A stretch of 64,000 bases of DNA from an uncultured Clostridia bacterium (GTDB lineage: Bacteria; Bacillota; Clostridia; Oscillospirales; Ruminococcaceae): positions 169,566 to 233,565 of the forward strand of contig CANQHA010000002.1 in the NCBI GenBank assembly GCA_947623585.1. Reading direction: 5' to 3'. The notes below the pieces were generated by a model. It was not told the DNA's origin. It did not search any database and worked only from the letters and a program-made list of their open reading frames with translations. Below, piece by piece: positions 44,272 to 53,389 of this stretch (position 1 is the stretch's first letter; each line of letters opens with the position of its first letter). A program made the translations under genes and the position numbers.

Positions 44272-46884
44272 ATGGAGATGAAAACATATCAGAAAAAGGT
44301 GATTGCCGACCTCGTTCGCTATCTGGAACTGCTGAACGAGACGCGTGACAGCGGTGCTGCGTTCTACCACTTCTGGCGCGAAAAGAGCGCACCGTCTCTC
44401 GGTATCTATCAGGACATCCTGCCGGGTGTGCCGAATTTGTGTTTCAAAGTTCCCACGGGCGGCGGGAAGACGTTCATCGCCTGCAATTCTGTGCGCACGA
44501 TTTTTGACGCTCTGCCCGTCACAAAGACGAAAGCGGTCGTATGGCTTGTGCCCTCCGACGCGATCCTCACCCAGACCGTCAAGGCGTTGAAAGATGTCCG
44601 CCACCCGTACCGGCAGAAGATCGACGTGGATTTCGGCGGGCGCGTTGAGGTCTATACGAAAGAAGAACTTTTGAACGGGCAGAATTTCAATCCCACCGCC
44701 GTCACGGAACAGCTTTCGATCATGGTGCTGTCTTACGACTCGTTCCGTGGTCGCGGCAAAGAAGTGCTGAAAGCCTATCAGGAGAACAGTAATCTTGCTA
44801 ACTTCGCGAAAGTGCTTGGCAAGCCGGAAAATCCCATCGAAAAGGCGGACGAGTCCGCGCTGTTTCAGATCATCAATCAGTTGTCGCCCCTCGTGATAGT
44901 GGACGAGAGCCACCACGCACGGTCTGAACTTAGCATCGAGATGCTGGCAAATTTCAATCCCTGCTTTGTGCTTGATCTGACGGCTACGCCGAAAAAGGAG
45001 AGCAATATCATCTCTTATGTGGACGCTGTGCAGCTCAAGAACGAGAACATGGTGAAGCTGCCCGTGATCGTCTATAACCGGGACAGTCAGACAGAGGTTC
45101 TGACCGACGCCATTGACTTGCGGAACAAGTTAGAGGAAATCGCCGTCGCGGAACAGAAAAAGACGGGACGGTATATCCGCCCTATCGCATTGTTTCAAGC
45201 TCAGCCAAAGGGCAAAGAGGACGCGACGACATTTGAAAAGCTGCGGGAAAAGTTGATTGGCGCCGGAATCTCTGCGGAGCAGATCGCGATCCGCACTGCC
45301 GATGTGAACGAGCTGAAAAATGTAGAGCTGATGTCGCCGAACTGTCCGGTGCGGTATATCATCACTGTCAATGCGCTCAAAGAGGGCTGGGACTGCCCGT
45401 TTGCCTACATATTGGCGTCACTTGCCAACAAGACGAGCCAAGTGGATGTGGAGCAGATTCTGGGGCGTATCCTCCGACTGCCGCATACTGTCCAGCACAG
45501 CCAGCCCGCGCTGAATATGTCCTATGTGCTGACATCCTCCAACGATTTCGATGAGACAGTTCGCCGCATCATTCGTGGGCTCAACAGCGCCGGATTCAGC
45601 GATAAGGATTACCGCCTGTCCGCGCCGGTCGCCCCGAAGCCGGTTGTTCCCCATGAGCCGGAACAGCTTGAGATTCAACAGCCGGAAGCGTCTGATGAGG
45701 ATAATTTCGACGATGTAGACGGCGAGGCGATTGGAAAAGAGCTGGAGCGGCGTCGTGCGCAGGGCGAGACACCCGATGTACCCCAGAAAGCAGTGGATAT
45801 GCTGACAGAAGCGGAAAAAGCGGGGCAGGACTACGACGAAGCGCGTAATGGTGCGGAGAATGATCCCTACACAAATGTCCTCCCGTGGGAGGTGCGTGAC
45901 AAGGTGACGACTTTCTATGTTCATCCGCAGTTTCGGGGCGATGTGGAGAATTTGATGATTCCACAGTTTTTCCATGTGGTGCCGGAGTCTCTTTTTACCG
46001 AAGGAACGCTGGAGCTGTTGGAAAAGGAACAGCTTGCGGAGGGCTTTACGCTGAAGGGCAAGGCATATGATATTGACTTCGGTTCTGCGGACGATGAGAT
46101 TGCCAAGGTCGATGTCCGGCAAAGCGAAGGCGGTCTACCGAAGGTGTTCAAGATGTCCAGCGCCGACCAGCGGTATTTCAAAGAGTATTGCAACAGCCTG
46201 CCGCCGGAAAGCCGTGTGCGTCAGTGCAAGGATATGATGTTCTCTCAGCTTAACAAAATGAACACGGTGGACGCCGCCGAGCTGAGGGCCTATATTGACT
46301 TGATCGTTGGGACGATGGACAAAGCCCAGCTTGCCGCTATGGAAAAAGCGCCGCTCGGCTACGCTGCGAAGATCAAGGCGAAGATTGAATTACTGCTGAC
46401 GGAGCATTACAAGGAAACCTTTGCCCGTTGGCTGGAGACGGAACGCATCGTCTGCCGTCCGTCGTACCGTCTGCCCGTGTGCATCCATCCGATGGACAAT
46501 ACGGACATGATCGGCGGGTCGCTCTATCAGGCGGAGGAAGACATGAATCAGCTTGAGCAGGACTTGGTGATGGAGCTGACCGCTCTGCCCAACGTCCGCT
46601 GGTGGCATCGGAACATTGCGAAGCACGGCTTTTGCATCAACGGCTTTATCAATCACTACCCGGACATTATGCTGATGACGAACAGCGGGAAGATCATTCT
46701 TGTCGAGACAAAAGGCGAGCATCTGAAAAACGATGACAGCCGCGATAAAATCGCCCTCGGTCAGGCATGGCGCAACGCGGCGGGCAGCCAGTTCAAATAT
46801 TACATGGTGTTCGCCGACGGTGCCGAACCGCTGCCGGGAGCGGTGGGGATGAAGCAGTTCATGGAAATCGTGAAAGACATATAA
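44272..46884 (+). CDS. res: Type III restriction endonuclease subunit (Res)
   Basis: An 870-residue Res subunit. The superfamily-2 helicase part has Walker A VPTGGGKTFIACNS near residue 62, motif II IVDESHHARSE (DESH), motif III LDLTATP, and motif VI EQILGRILRLP. The C-terminal nuclease shows the PD-(D/E)xK pattern YPDIMLMTNSGKIILVETKG. It needs Mod and ATP to cleave unmethylated DNA. Full length with no lesion, so the R-M system appears functional. The ATG follows AGGAGGCGGC. Confidence 0.94.
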   Translation: MEMKTYQKKVIADLVRYLELLNETRDSGAAFYHFWREKSAPSLGIYQDILPGVPNLCFKVPTGGGKTFIACNSVRTIFDALPVTKTKAVVWLVPSDAILTQTVKALKDVRHPYRQKIDVDFGGRVEVYTKEELLNGQNFNPTAVTEQLSIMVLSYDSFRGRGKEVLKAYQENSNLANFAKVLGKPENPIEKADESALFQIINQLSPLVIVDESHHARSELSIEMLANFNPCFVLDLTATPKKESNIISYVDAVQLKNENMVKLPVIVYNRDSQTEVLTDAIDLRNKLEEIAVAEQKKTGRYIRPIALFQAQPKGKEDATTFEKLREKLIGAGISAEQIAIRTADVNELKNVELMSPNCPVRYIITVNALKEGWDCPFAYILASLANKTSQVDVEQILGRILRLPHTVQHSQPALNMSYVLTSSNDFDETVRRIIRGLNSAGFSDKDYRLSAPVAPKPVVPHEPEQLEIQQPEASDEDNFDDVDGEAIGKELERRRAQGETPDVPQKAVDMLTEAEKAGQDYDEARNGAENDPYTNVLPWEVRDKVTTFYVHPQFRGDVENLMIPQFFHVVPESLFTEGTLELLEKEQLAEGFTLKGKAYDIDFGSADDEIAKVDVRQSEGGLPKVFKMSSADQRYFKEYCNSLPPESRVRQCKDMMFSQLNKMNTVDAAELRAYIDLIVGTMDKAQLAAMEKAPLGYAAKIKAKIELLLTEHYKETFARWLETERIVCRPSYRLPVCIHPMDNTDMIGGSLYQAEEDMNQLEQDLVMELTALPNVRWWHRNIAKHGFCINGFINHYPDIMLMTNSGKIILVETKGEHLKNDDSRDKIALGQAWRNAAGSQFKYYMVFADGAEPLPGAVGMKQFMEIVKDI

Positions 46885-46905
46885 TGTATTGAGGAAGGTG
46901 AAAAA

Positions 46906-47577
46906 ATGGCTACACAAAGATTATCGATATGCACGGTAAAAATCAAAAATTCTATTACTTGGGATGCGGTTGTAAATAACCTGCTCAATTTTATTTCAGA
47001 GGATATCCATTGTGAGGTGACAGAACAAACAGATACATATATCGGAGGTTGTTATATAGCTAAAGTAATGCAAAATCAAACTCAATATAATATTGAGACT
47101 GGTTCCTTTGAAACTACACCGGTTGCTCGGATGCAGATTCTTAGATTTGACATTTTCCCTTCCAAATGTCTAATGATGCTATGGGGGAAAAAGAAGGTCT
47201 CCACATTATTTACAACAGCCTTACAACAAGCAGCTATCAATAATTTGATTATTGACTACAACAAACTTGACTATAAGATTATGATTACCAAGTTATTCTC
47301 AAACTCAAAAGTAATTTTCACAAGAATGAATATTACAGATGTAGTGATTGAGCATGGCATTGTTGCCAATTGTAGTGTAAATTTGACTAATCAAGATAAT
47401 TCACATGGACTGGTTAGAAAATACCTTGACAATATATCTCAAATATCAGTTCAATTTGATGAGAACACCCCGACTTCCCTGATGATTTATTCAAGCGGGG
47501 CAATCGTTACCTATCGCAATAGGGATGATATTCCATCGGATATCATTGATGACATAATAACAATGATTGGGGGATAA
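46906..47577 (+). CDS. Unknown protein 1 of the AT-rich cassette
   Basis: A 223-residue soluble protein without recognisable motifs. It is predicted alpha/beta and rich in Ile and Asn, with no signal peptide or membrane segment. The middle carries RMQILRFDIFPSKCLMMLWG. The ATG follows AGGAAGGTGAAAAA, 21 bases after res. Codon use is AT-rich compared with mod/res and the host, marking a separate origin. Only 6 bases separate it from the next gene, so it is a member of a three-gene cassette in the same operon as the R-M genes. Confidence 0.75.
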   Translation: MATQRLSICTVKIKNSITWDAVVNNLLNFISEDIHCEVTEQTDTYIGGCYIAKVMQNQTQYNIETGSFETTPVARMQILRFDIFPSKCLMMLWGKKKVSTLFTTALQQAAINNLIIDYNKLDYKIMITKLFSNSKVIFTRMNITDVVIEHGIVANCSVNLTNQDNSHGLVRKYLDNISQISVQFDENTPTSLMIYSSGAIVTYRNRDDIPSDIIDDIITMIGG

Positions 47578-47583
47578 TAAAAT

Positions 47584-48525
47584 ATGGGAGAAGCAGCAAG
47601 AAAAATCGGCGAAAAACTCGAAAACTTTGGTAGCCTTTTCTTTACAGATCTAGGATGGACAGAAATTATAAGGGATAAAGAGATAAAATGTACCAGATCT
47701 TCCCATGGAGGAAAAAGGAGCCATGGAATTGATCTGCTATTTGAGACATATAACCCATATCTTTCTTGTAATCAGGGAATTGTTTTAGAATGCAAAAATC
47801 GGCAGATGCAATCAATAACGAAGGCTGAAATTGAAAAATGGGTCAAAGAGCTCATAAATTGTATTGAATGTGCCCAGTCTGCTCCAGAATTGAGCAGTTA
47901 TAATATGGCAGACTTTTCATTAAATACAGGGTTATTGGTTATTCATGCAAATGATAAGTTTGATAGGGAGAAATTCTATTCACATGTAAGTGGGATAAGC
48001 GTTCCACGAAGAAGATCTCCAATCAATATTTATATTGCCGCAAATGACAGAATTAACGAATGGACAAGCTTATGTAAAAAAATAGCGGAATTTGGGGAAG
48101 ATTTTAATTTGTTATATCCTAGTATAAACGGGTCAAGTAAGTTGTTGACAAAATCATTCTCTATTAATTCGCTTTTTTCCAAATACAATTTTGCTACTAG
48201 TAAATATTTTGAAGAAAGGCAAGGGTCAGGGGGACCCTATAAGGAGCCACATTCTCAAAGCATTTTAATCTTTCGAGATGAGGTTACAGCGAGCAATTTC
48301 AAATACGCGTGGAGTATGTTTAAGTATTATCAGTTACAAGGAGCAGACAGATATGTGTTTTTGTTTTATCCAATGGATTCTGGAGATGTAGAATATGTCA
48401 AAGAGCATTTCATTTCAACATTGAAAAGTGGTGACAATCCAATTAGTGAGCAAGAAGCGCAAAAAATTGTTATTGAATTTATAGACAATCGCTCGTTATC
48501 TCCCGTAGAGATAGGAGGAATATAA
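47584..48525 (+). CDS. Unknown protein 2 of the cassette, PD-(D/E)xK-like N-terminus
   Basis: A 313-residue protein. Residues 45-75 read HGIDLLFETYNPY, a short gap, then GIVLECKNRQ: an Asp on one strand and ExK on the next, the spacing of PD-(D/E)xK nucleases. ITKAEIEKWVKELINC follows as the expected helix. The remaining 200 residues are unassigned; a second domain starts near 210 (SQSILIFRDEVTASNFKYAW). It is probably the effector nuclease of the cassette; this is inference from the motif. AT-rich codon use. The next gene starts 2 bases after its stop. Confidence 0.75.
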   Translation: MGEAARKIGEKLENFGSLFFTDLGWTEIIRDKEIKCTRSSHGGKRSHGIDLLFETYNPYLSCNQGIVLECKNRQMQSITKAEIEKWVKELINCIECAQSAPELSSYNMADFSLNTGLLVIHANDKFDREKFYSHVSGISVPRRRSPINIYIAANDRINEWTSLCKKIAEFGEDFNLLYPSINGSSKLLTKSFSINSLFSKYNFATSKYFEERQGSGGPYKEPHSQSILIFRDEVTASNFKYAWSMFKYYQLQGADRYVFLFYPMDSGDVEYVKEHFISTLKSGDNPISEQEAQKIVIEFIDNRSLSPVEIGGI

Positions 48526-48527
48526 TT

Positions 48528-49637
48528 ATGTTTACGGAATATACAGATTGTACAGAGTTGATGAGACTCATTTCAGATCAAAAAATTAAACCTTCGGCAA
48601 TTAGAAGGTATATGGGTAAGCAGGGTGTAATGCTCACAGCTACAAGTGCATCCGATATAGCTAAGGATATTTATACAATTATGCTTGGCGGAAAGGAAAT
48701 GGAGCAAATTACGCATTTAGTCGCTAGTGAGGGAAATTACGAAAAATCTACATTGATAAATGCAAAGATGAACGATACCTCAAAATCAGGAATAGACATC
48801 CTTGATTGTTTTTCAGATGCAATTAATCGCTTAAAAGTCCAACCGTTTAGGAGCTTTTCTATAGACCAACCTATAAAAACAACAAATGAAGAATTAACCG
48901 TTTCATTTTCATATGTGCGAAATCTTCCGGGCAAAAATAGACTTATTGATTCGGAGAAACGAAGCGTAAAGATTAATATACGAAAGCGAGATGCAAATAA
49001 TGTGTCTATTGACATTCGGCACGCATCTTCGTTTGATGCTAAAAATGCGCTGGAATTACTTGATAAGATTGTTGCACCGATCGATGATAGTACTAATGAT
49101 AGCGACGTCAATCTTTCTCACGTTAATCTTGGAATATTGACTGACAAAAACAGAGTTGCTTTTTTTGATAAACTTTCTGCACACATTTTCAATGCTTGGC
49201 GCCTAAAAACAATTACAAGTATTACAGTACAACGAGGTACTTGGGCCGATGATGAGAATGAAGCAGAAGAAATTACTGATGATAGTGATCCAACAGGTAC
49301 TCTTGCTGGCATAAACCAAGCCGTGTTGAATGGAAGCGGGTTAAGGTCCAATTCGTTTGTTCAGAGTTCACTTGAACAAGGTTACATTATTTCTGCAATG
49401 AAATATAGATATGAATGCACAAAAGAAGCAGGAGAATTTATCGTTGGCATAAGTTCTCGAAGCAAAGATCTTAGAGTAGATATTGAAAAGTCATATTGTG
49501 ACGAAGATGGAAAATTATATATTCAACCGTTCCCTCGTTCACAGCAAGATGAGATTATACAACTATTTCAGAATGCGGCTAATTCTGTCTTTTTAGAATT
49601 ATGTAACGAGCAACAACATGCGCTTAATCCAATATAA
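48528..49637 (+). CDS. Unknown protein 3 of the cassette
   Basis: A 369-residue soluble protein not recognised. The first 60 residues are helical (TELMRLISDQKIKPSAIRRY), which could be a DNA- or partner-binding domain. A beta-rich middle (about 110-180) and an acidic stretch (DDENEAEEITDDSDPTG) precede a C-terminal region with a repeat-like IVGISSRSKDLRVDIEKSY. The ATG follows TAGGAGG located inside gene 2. It ends the operon before a hairpin terminator. It could be the sensor or specificity partner of the PD-(D/E)xK-like protein, but nothing in the sequence proves this. Confidence 0.75.
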   Translation: MFTEYTDCTELMRLISDQKIKPSAIRRYMGKQGVMLTATSASDIAKDIYTIMLGGKEMEQITHLVASEGNYEKSTLINAKMNDTSKSGIDILDCFSDAINRLKVQPFRSFSIDQPIKTTNEELTVSFSYVRNLPGKNRLIDSEKRSVKINIRKRDANNVSIDIRHASSFDAKNALELLDKIVAPIDDSTNDSDVNLSHVNLGILTDKNRVAFFDKLSAHIFNAWRLKTITSITVQRGTWADDENEAEEITDDSDPTGTLAGINQAVLNGSGLRSNSFVQSSLEQGYIISAMKYRYECTKEAGEFIVGISSRSKDLRVDIEKSYCDEDGKLYIQPFPRSQQDEIIQLFQNAANSVFLELCNEQQHALNPI

Positions 49638-49649
49638 TAATGAAGAAAC

Positions 49650-49692
49650 GCAGCCATACCCAGATGAATTTCCGAGTATGGCTGCTTTCCTT
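49650..49692 (+). terminator. Terminator of the island operon
   Basis: GCAGCCATAC and GTATGGCTGC arms with a 16-base loop, followed by TTTCCTT. Confidence 0.78.
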
Positions 49693-49740
49693 GTTGCACC
49701 CCTGTTTGGCAACTACCCAATATCACTACTGTTTCGATAC

Positions 49741-49752
49741 TGTTTTATTGGA
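49741..49752 (-). repeat. Putative right terminal inverted repeat of the island
   Basis: TGTTTTATTGGA, the inverse of the left copy at 37337-37348. It falls between the operon terminator and the chromosomal CorC-like gene. Confidence 0.5.
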
Positions 49753-49808
49753 AGCTGTCCCATGGGTCTGCTCTTTTTATATAATTGCGAATAATGCCGA
49801 TAAGCTCG

Positions 49809-51077
49809 TTATTCCTCCGGCTTTTCTTCCTCCGAAGCCTCGGGCTCCTCGGGGGAAACGGTTATTCTCACCCGAAGGATTCGCTGCTCGTCAACCGACA
49901 CCACCTTGAAGTGGAAGCGCCCGCAATCGACCTCTTCGCCGGGCTCGGGGATACGGTCGAGGTTTTCCATAACGAGTCCGCCGATAGAGTTGCAGTCGGT
50001 CTCGATCTCGTCGGGGTCAAGCTCGATGTCGGCAAGAAAATCTCTGACCGAGAGGTCGGCCGAGACCTCATATTCGTTCTCACCGATAGGCACAAACGAG
50101 GTGTCCTCCTCGTCGGTCTCGTCGTAAATTTCGCCGACGAGCTCCTCGATAATATCCTCCATGGTGACGATACCCTGCGTGCCGCCGTACTGATCGACGA
50201 CGACCGCCATATGAGTTTTAGCCCGCTGCATCTGCTGCATAATATCCGAGATCGGCGTGAGCTCGAATATGTAGAGCGGCTTTTGAATTATCTCGCGGAT
50301 ATCGCGTCTGCCGTTGAGATACATATCGAAAAAGTTTTTTTCGTGAATTATTCCGACGATAGAATCTATCGTTTTTTCATAGACGGGAAGCCTTGAAAAG
50401 TGCGAGGTTATAAAGGCGTCCTTGATCTCCTCGGGGCTTTGGTCGATCTCGACCGCCGAGATATTCACCCTCGGAATCAGAATTTCGCTGATGGTTATAT
50501 CCGAAAATTCGAGCGCGCTTTTAACGAGATCGCTTTCATTTTCGTCGAGAACGCCCTCGTCCTCGATCTCGTCGATGATATATTTCAGCTCCTCTTCGGT
50601 CATCGTCGGAGAATCCTTTGAGCCTCCGCAAAGCCTTATGACAAGATTTTTGAGCCGAATCAGAAGCCAAACGAGCGGCGTGAGGATTATCAGAAGTCCA
50701 TATAAAGGATAGGCTATGAACATCGACACCGTTTCCGAGAATTCGTTTGCGATGTTTTTGGGGATTATCTCGCCGAAGATGATGACCAAAACCGTCATCA
50801 CCGCCGTCGATACCGGCACATATTTCGCGCCGAAGCGCATTGAGATCATTACCGTTGCGACGGTGGTCGAGGCGAGGTTCACAACGTTGTTTCCGATTAA
50901 AATCGTGGTGAGTGTTTTGTCAAAATTGTCGGTAAGTTTAATAGTCATTTTAGCCCGCTTGTTGCCGTCCTCGGCATAGCTGCGTATGCGCACCTTATTG
51001 ACCGAAGAAAGCGCAGTTTCCGACGCAGAAAATAAAGCGGACAGTATCAGAAGTATGACTATTATGAACACGTCCAT
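49809..51077 (-). CDS. HlyC/CorC family membrane protein with CBS domains
   Basis: A 422-residue CNNM/CorC-type protein. The DUF21 membrane domain spans residues 1-165 (ALFSASETALSSVNKVRIRSY, ILIGNNVVNLASTT, FGEIIPKNIA). Two CBS domains follow (about 190-320, with ILIPRVNISAVE and AVVVDQYGGTQGIVTMEDI). A C-terminal CorC_HlyC domain contains CNSIGGLVMENLDRIPEPGE, and an acidic tail closes it. Relatives transport or sense Mg2+/Co2+. The ATG at 51077 follows AAAGG. It is transcribed alone from a TTGACA promoter and is intact despite the adjacent island. Confidence 0.92.
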   Translation of the reverse strand: MDVFIIVILLILSALFSASETALSSVNKVRIRSYAEDGNKRAKMTIKLTDNFDKTLTTILIGNNVVNLASTTVATVMISMRFGAKYVPVSTAVMTVLVIIFGEIIPKNIANEFSETVSMFIAYPLYGLLIILTPLVWLLIRLKNLVIRLCGGSKDSPTMTEEELKYIIDEIEDEGVLDENESDLVKSALEFSDITISEILIPRVNISAVEIDQSPEEIKDAFITSHFSRLPVYEKTIDSIVGIIHEKNFFDMYLNGRRDIREIIQKPLYIFELTPISDIMQQMQRAKTHMAVVVDQYGGTQGIVTMEDIIEELVGEIYDETDEEDTSFVPIGENEYEVSADLSVRDFLADIELDPDEIETDCNSIGGLVMENLDRIPEPGEEVDCGRFHFKVVSVDEQRILRVRITVSPEEPEASEEEKPEE

Positions 51078-51123
51078 TAAAGAAAATCAAACCTTTCCGT
51101 GTATATAGAAATACACATAATGC

Positions 51124-51153
51124 AGTATATCACACTCCTCGGCGGTTTGTCAA
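51124..51153 (-). promoter_or_regulatory. Promoter of the CorC-like gene
   Basis: Minus strand TTGACA, 18 bases, TATACT with TGA before it. A small GTGTAT/ATACAC hairpin (51102-51117) lies in the leader. Confidence 0.78.
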
Positions 51154-51396
51154 GGTAATTCGTGAAAAAGATACACCTGATTAGGCATTAAATTAAAAGT
51201 TTTCGGTCAAGACTTTTTCTAAAAGGCTTGTCGGGGTCAATGAAAGCTGGTTTTGTTGCTGCGTGGCTGCCCTCGGCGGCAACGATTGCCTCGGTTGTTT
51301 CGCAGACAAAACCCCGCGTTCATGGGGGCGAAGCCCCTCGCCGCGTCCGCAGACGCGGAACTCCCTGCGAAGCGAAGCGAACGACGTTTGCGGGCT

Positions 51397-51720
51397 AAAA
51401 GGTATCCATATTTTCCTCCGCCGGAAAATATGGATGCTATCGTTTAGCACCCCACCCCATTTGTTATGTACCTGAACGCTCCATGCGCACAAAAGCCCCG
51501 CAGGGGCTTTGTGCCACAGAAGCGGGTTTTGTCCAAGAGAACGAGCCGCCGATTCGGCATGGCGGCGAAGTTCGATTGGTTACAAAACCCGCTTCTGTTG
51601 CCCTCGAGGGGCGGGGGCGTTCGCTTTGCTACCTCTTAGACAAACGTGCGCCGGGGGGTGGGGTGGCTCAAAATAGTATGAAATCTTGCCCTCGGCAGGG
51701 AGCGATTGAATTCCTTATTT
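51397..51720 (+). repeat. Structured intergenic repeat, copy F (disrupted)
   Basis: The left end AAAAGGTATCC and left arm CCATATTTTCC/GGAAAATATGG match copies D and E. The right arm (AGTATGAAATCTTGCCCTC) matches copy B, but the right end is degenerate (GAATTCCTTATT). Only the right half of the central palindrome survives (CCCTCGAGGGGCGGGGGC). The left half is replaced by a GCACAAAAGCCCC hairpin (51486-51514) and an 83-base inverted-repeat unit. Most of the gap 51078-51714 is this copy and its degenerate flank. Confidence 0.72.
51516..51598. repeat. 83-base inverted-repeat unit nested in copy F
   Basis: ACAGAAGCGGGTTTTGT at 51516-51532 and its exact inverse at 51582-51598 enclose 49 bases with another small palindrome (GCCGCCGATTCGGCATGGCGGC). 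The 17-base perfect arms and the position inside a broken repeat suggest a separate small mobile or structural unit. Confidence 0.65.
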
Positions 51721-53376
51721 CCCCGCGGCCTGTCTGCGCTTGACTTCCTCGAAGCTGACGCCGAACTTCTCATAGATCGTCCGCGCATAGCCGAACTCCT
51801 GCGGCTTTGCGCGCTCGATGCGATAGAGGCGGCGGTTGTCGTCGGTCTCATCGACGGTGGTTATAAGGCTGACCAGCTTAGTGTCGCCCTCAACCTCGCC
51901 GTTTAACTTGTCAAGGCTTCGCGCAAGCTCTAAAAGGTGCGTCGCATAGACGCCTCTGACGCCGATGCAGCGGAAAATCTTCGTAAGCTCGGTGGCGATA
52001 TAAACGCACTCGGTCGGGGTGGTGGACTGTATCGACTCGTTGAGGAGCAAAAGACTGTATTTCGTCGCGGTGTCTATCGTCTCCTTGAACTGCTTGCACT
52101 CCTGAGTGAAGCGCGAGGTGTTGAGCCCGACCTCCTCCTCTTTCGGAAAGTGAGTGTAAATATAGTCTACCGGCGAAATTTCACATTCCGAGCAGGGAAC
52201 ATAAAGCCCCGCCTGAGCAAAGACCTGAATGATTCCGACCGCACGGGTATATGTAGTTTTGCCGCCGTTGTTGGCGCCGGTGAGCACGAAGAAGCGCCCG
52301 TCGTCGTCGAAGCGGCAGTCGTTTGTTATGATCTTGTTTTTCAGAGTGCCGAGCGGATCGCTGCCGACCATCTGAATGTAAAATGAAAGGTCAAAAACGT
52401 CCTTTGCGACCATTTTGCGCTCGTCCATCGGAAGGTATTTCGGTCTGCACATCGAAAGACCTCTCGCCCTGACCGCTTCGACAAGTTTTTTCGCGCCGAT
52501 GTAAAAGCTGAGCTGACTTTCAAACGTGAGGATATCCTCGGTGGACTTTTTGAAGTAAGCCCTGACCGCGGTGTCAAGATGGCTTATATACTCGGCGTTG
52601 ATGTCTTTTAATTCGCGGAAAAGCGGCGCTTCAAGGTCGTTCGTTCCGCCGTTTTCGTTGTAAAGCGAGTGGGTCTTTCCGATAGCGCGTCCGTTTTCTC
52701 CGCTTCTGCCGAAAAGCCAGTCGAAACGCCCCTGCTTTTTTAATCTGTCCGTCGAGACCGACATCAGCATCGCCTCGACCGGCCTCATCATATCGTCGAA
52801 GTTTATTCCGACGGTGACGCTTTTAACGCCCTTTGCAAGTATCTTCAGGCACTCGTCGGTCTCGCGCTTGACCTCGTCGAAATAGTCCGAGCCGTATACC
52901 GAGGCGAAATAATCAGAGAGGCTTTTAAGCGCCGAGGAGCGGAATTTGTCCTTATACTTCTCGCAAAAATCATAGCATTTGGTTATGCAGTCTATATAAG
53001 TTCTGAGGCTTTCAAAGCGCTGATTCAGGGCATAGAAGCTGTCGGCAAGCCCGAGCTTCTGAATGTTGACGTGCTCGTTCACATACATTTTGTGCACGTT
53101 TTCATAAAGCACCGCTTCGAGCGCGGGCACGCTCAGAAAATCCTCAAGAATGTCGAGACGGTAGTTTAAGGTCTCGGGGTCGGTCGAAAGCTGAGTGAAG
53201 ACCTTCATCGCGTTCATCGAATACTCGGGGCAGATCAGCCTTGAAAGCTGCTCAAGCTCGAGGTTTCCGATGTAATCCTGCGGCAGCCTTGAAAGCTCGG
53301 CGCCCCGGTCGAGGTGCAGCTTGCGCTTTTCCTCCGAGGGGTACATAAGATCGACCAAATGCATTTCTTCGGGCAT
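51715..53376 (-). CDS. MutS-related ATPase, not canonical mismatch repair
   Basis: A 553-residue protein with a helical N-terminal half (MutS core/lever-like, about 60-340) and a C-terminal MutS domain V ATPase. The Walker A is FVLTGANNGGKTTYTRAVG near residue 360. The Walker B equivalent is LLLLNESIQSTTPTE, with Asn instead of Asp, then YATHLLELARSLD. The mismatch-recognition domain of MutS is absent. Proteins of this type occur in Clostridia with unknown role. The ATG follows AAGGAGGAACATT, 13 bases after the GNAT gene, in the ackA operon. Confidence 0.85.
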   Translation of the reverse strand: MPEEMHLVDLMYPSEEKRKLHLDRGAELSRLPQDYIGNLELEQLSRLICPEYSMNAMKVFTQLSTDPETLNYRLDILEDFLSVPALEAVLYENVHKMYVNEHVNIQKLGLADSFYALNQRFESLRTYIDCITKCYDFCEKYKDKFRSSALKSLSDYFASVYGSDYFDEVKRETDECLKILAKGVKSVTVGINFDDMMRPVEAMLMSVSTDRLKKQGRFDWLFGRSGENGRAIGKTHSLYNENGGTNDLEAPLFRELKDINAEYISHLDTAVRAYFKKSTEDILTFESQLSFYIGAKKLVEAVRARGLSMCRPKYLPMDERKMVAKDVFDLSFYIQMVGSDPLGTLKNKIITNDCRFDDDGRFFVLTGANNGGKTTYTRAVGIIQVFAQAGLYVPCSECEISPVDYIYTHFPKEEEVGLNTSRFTQECKQFKETIDTATKYSLLLLNESIQSTTPTECVYIATELTKIFRCIGVRGVYATHLLELARSLDKLNGEVEGDTKLVSLITTVDETDDNRRLYRIERAKPQEFGYARTIYEKFGVSFEEVKRRQAAGK

Positions 53377-53389
53377 ATAATGTTCCTCC

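Noticed and set aside
43684-44916. 410-codon antisense ORF opposite mod/res
   Set aside because: It is the long shadow frame of two well-supported genes, has biased composition and no ribosome site.
42502-46884. BREX, DISARM or another extended methyltransferase-based defence system
   Set aside because: No PglZ, BrxC, BrxL, DrmA/B or similar proteins are encoded; the pair matches plain type III Mod/Res motifs.
49640-49909. 89-codon ORF after the island operon
   Set aside because: Covers the operon terminator and the 3' end of the CorC-like gene on the other strand; no family features.
51715-53376. Canonical MutS or MutS2 annotation
   Set aside because: The mismatch-recognition domain of MutS and the Smr domain of MutS2 are absent and length is only 553 residues.
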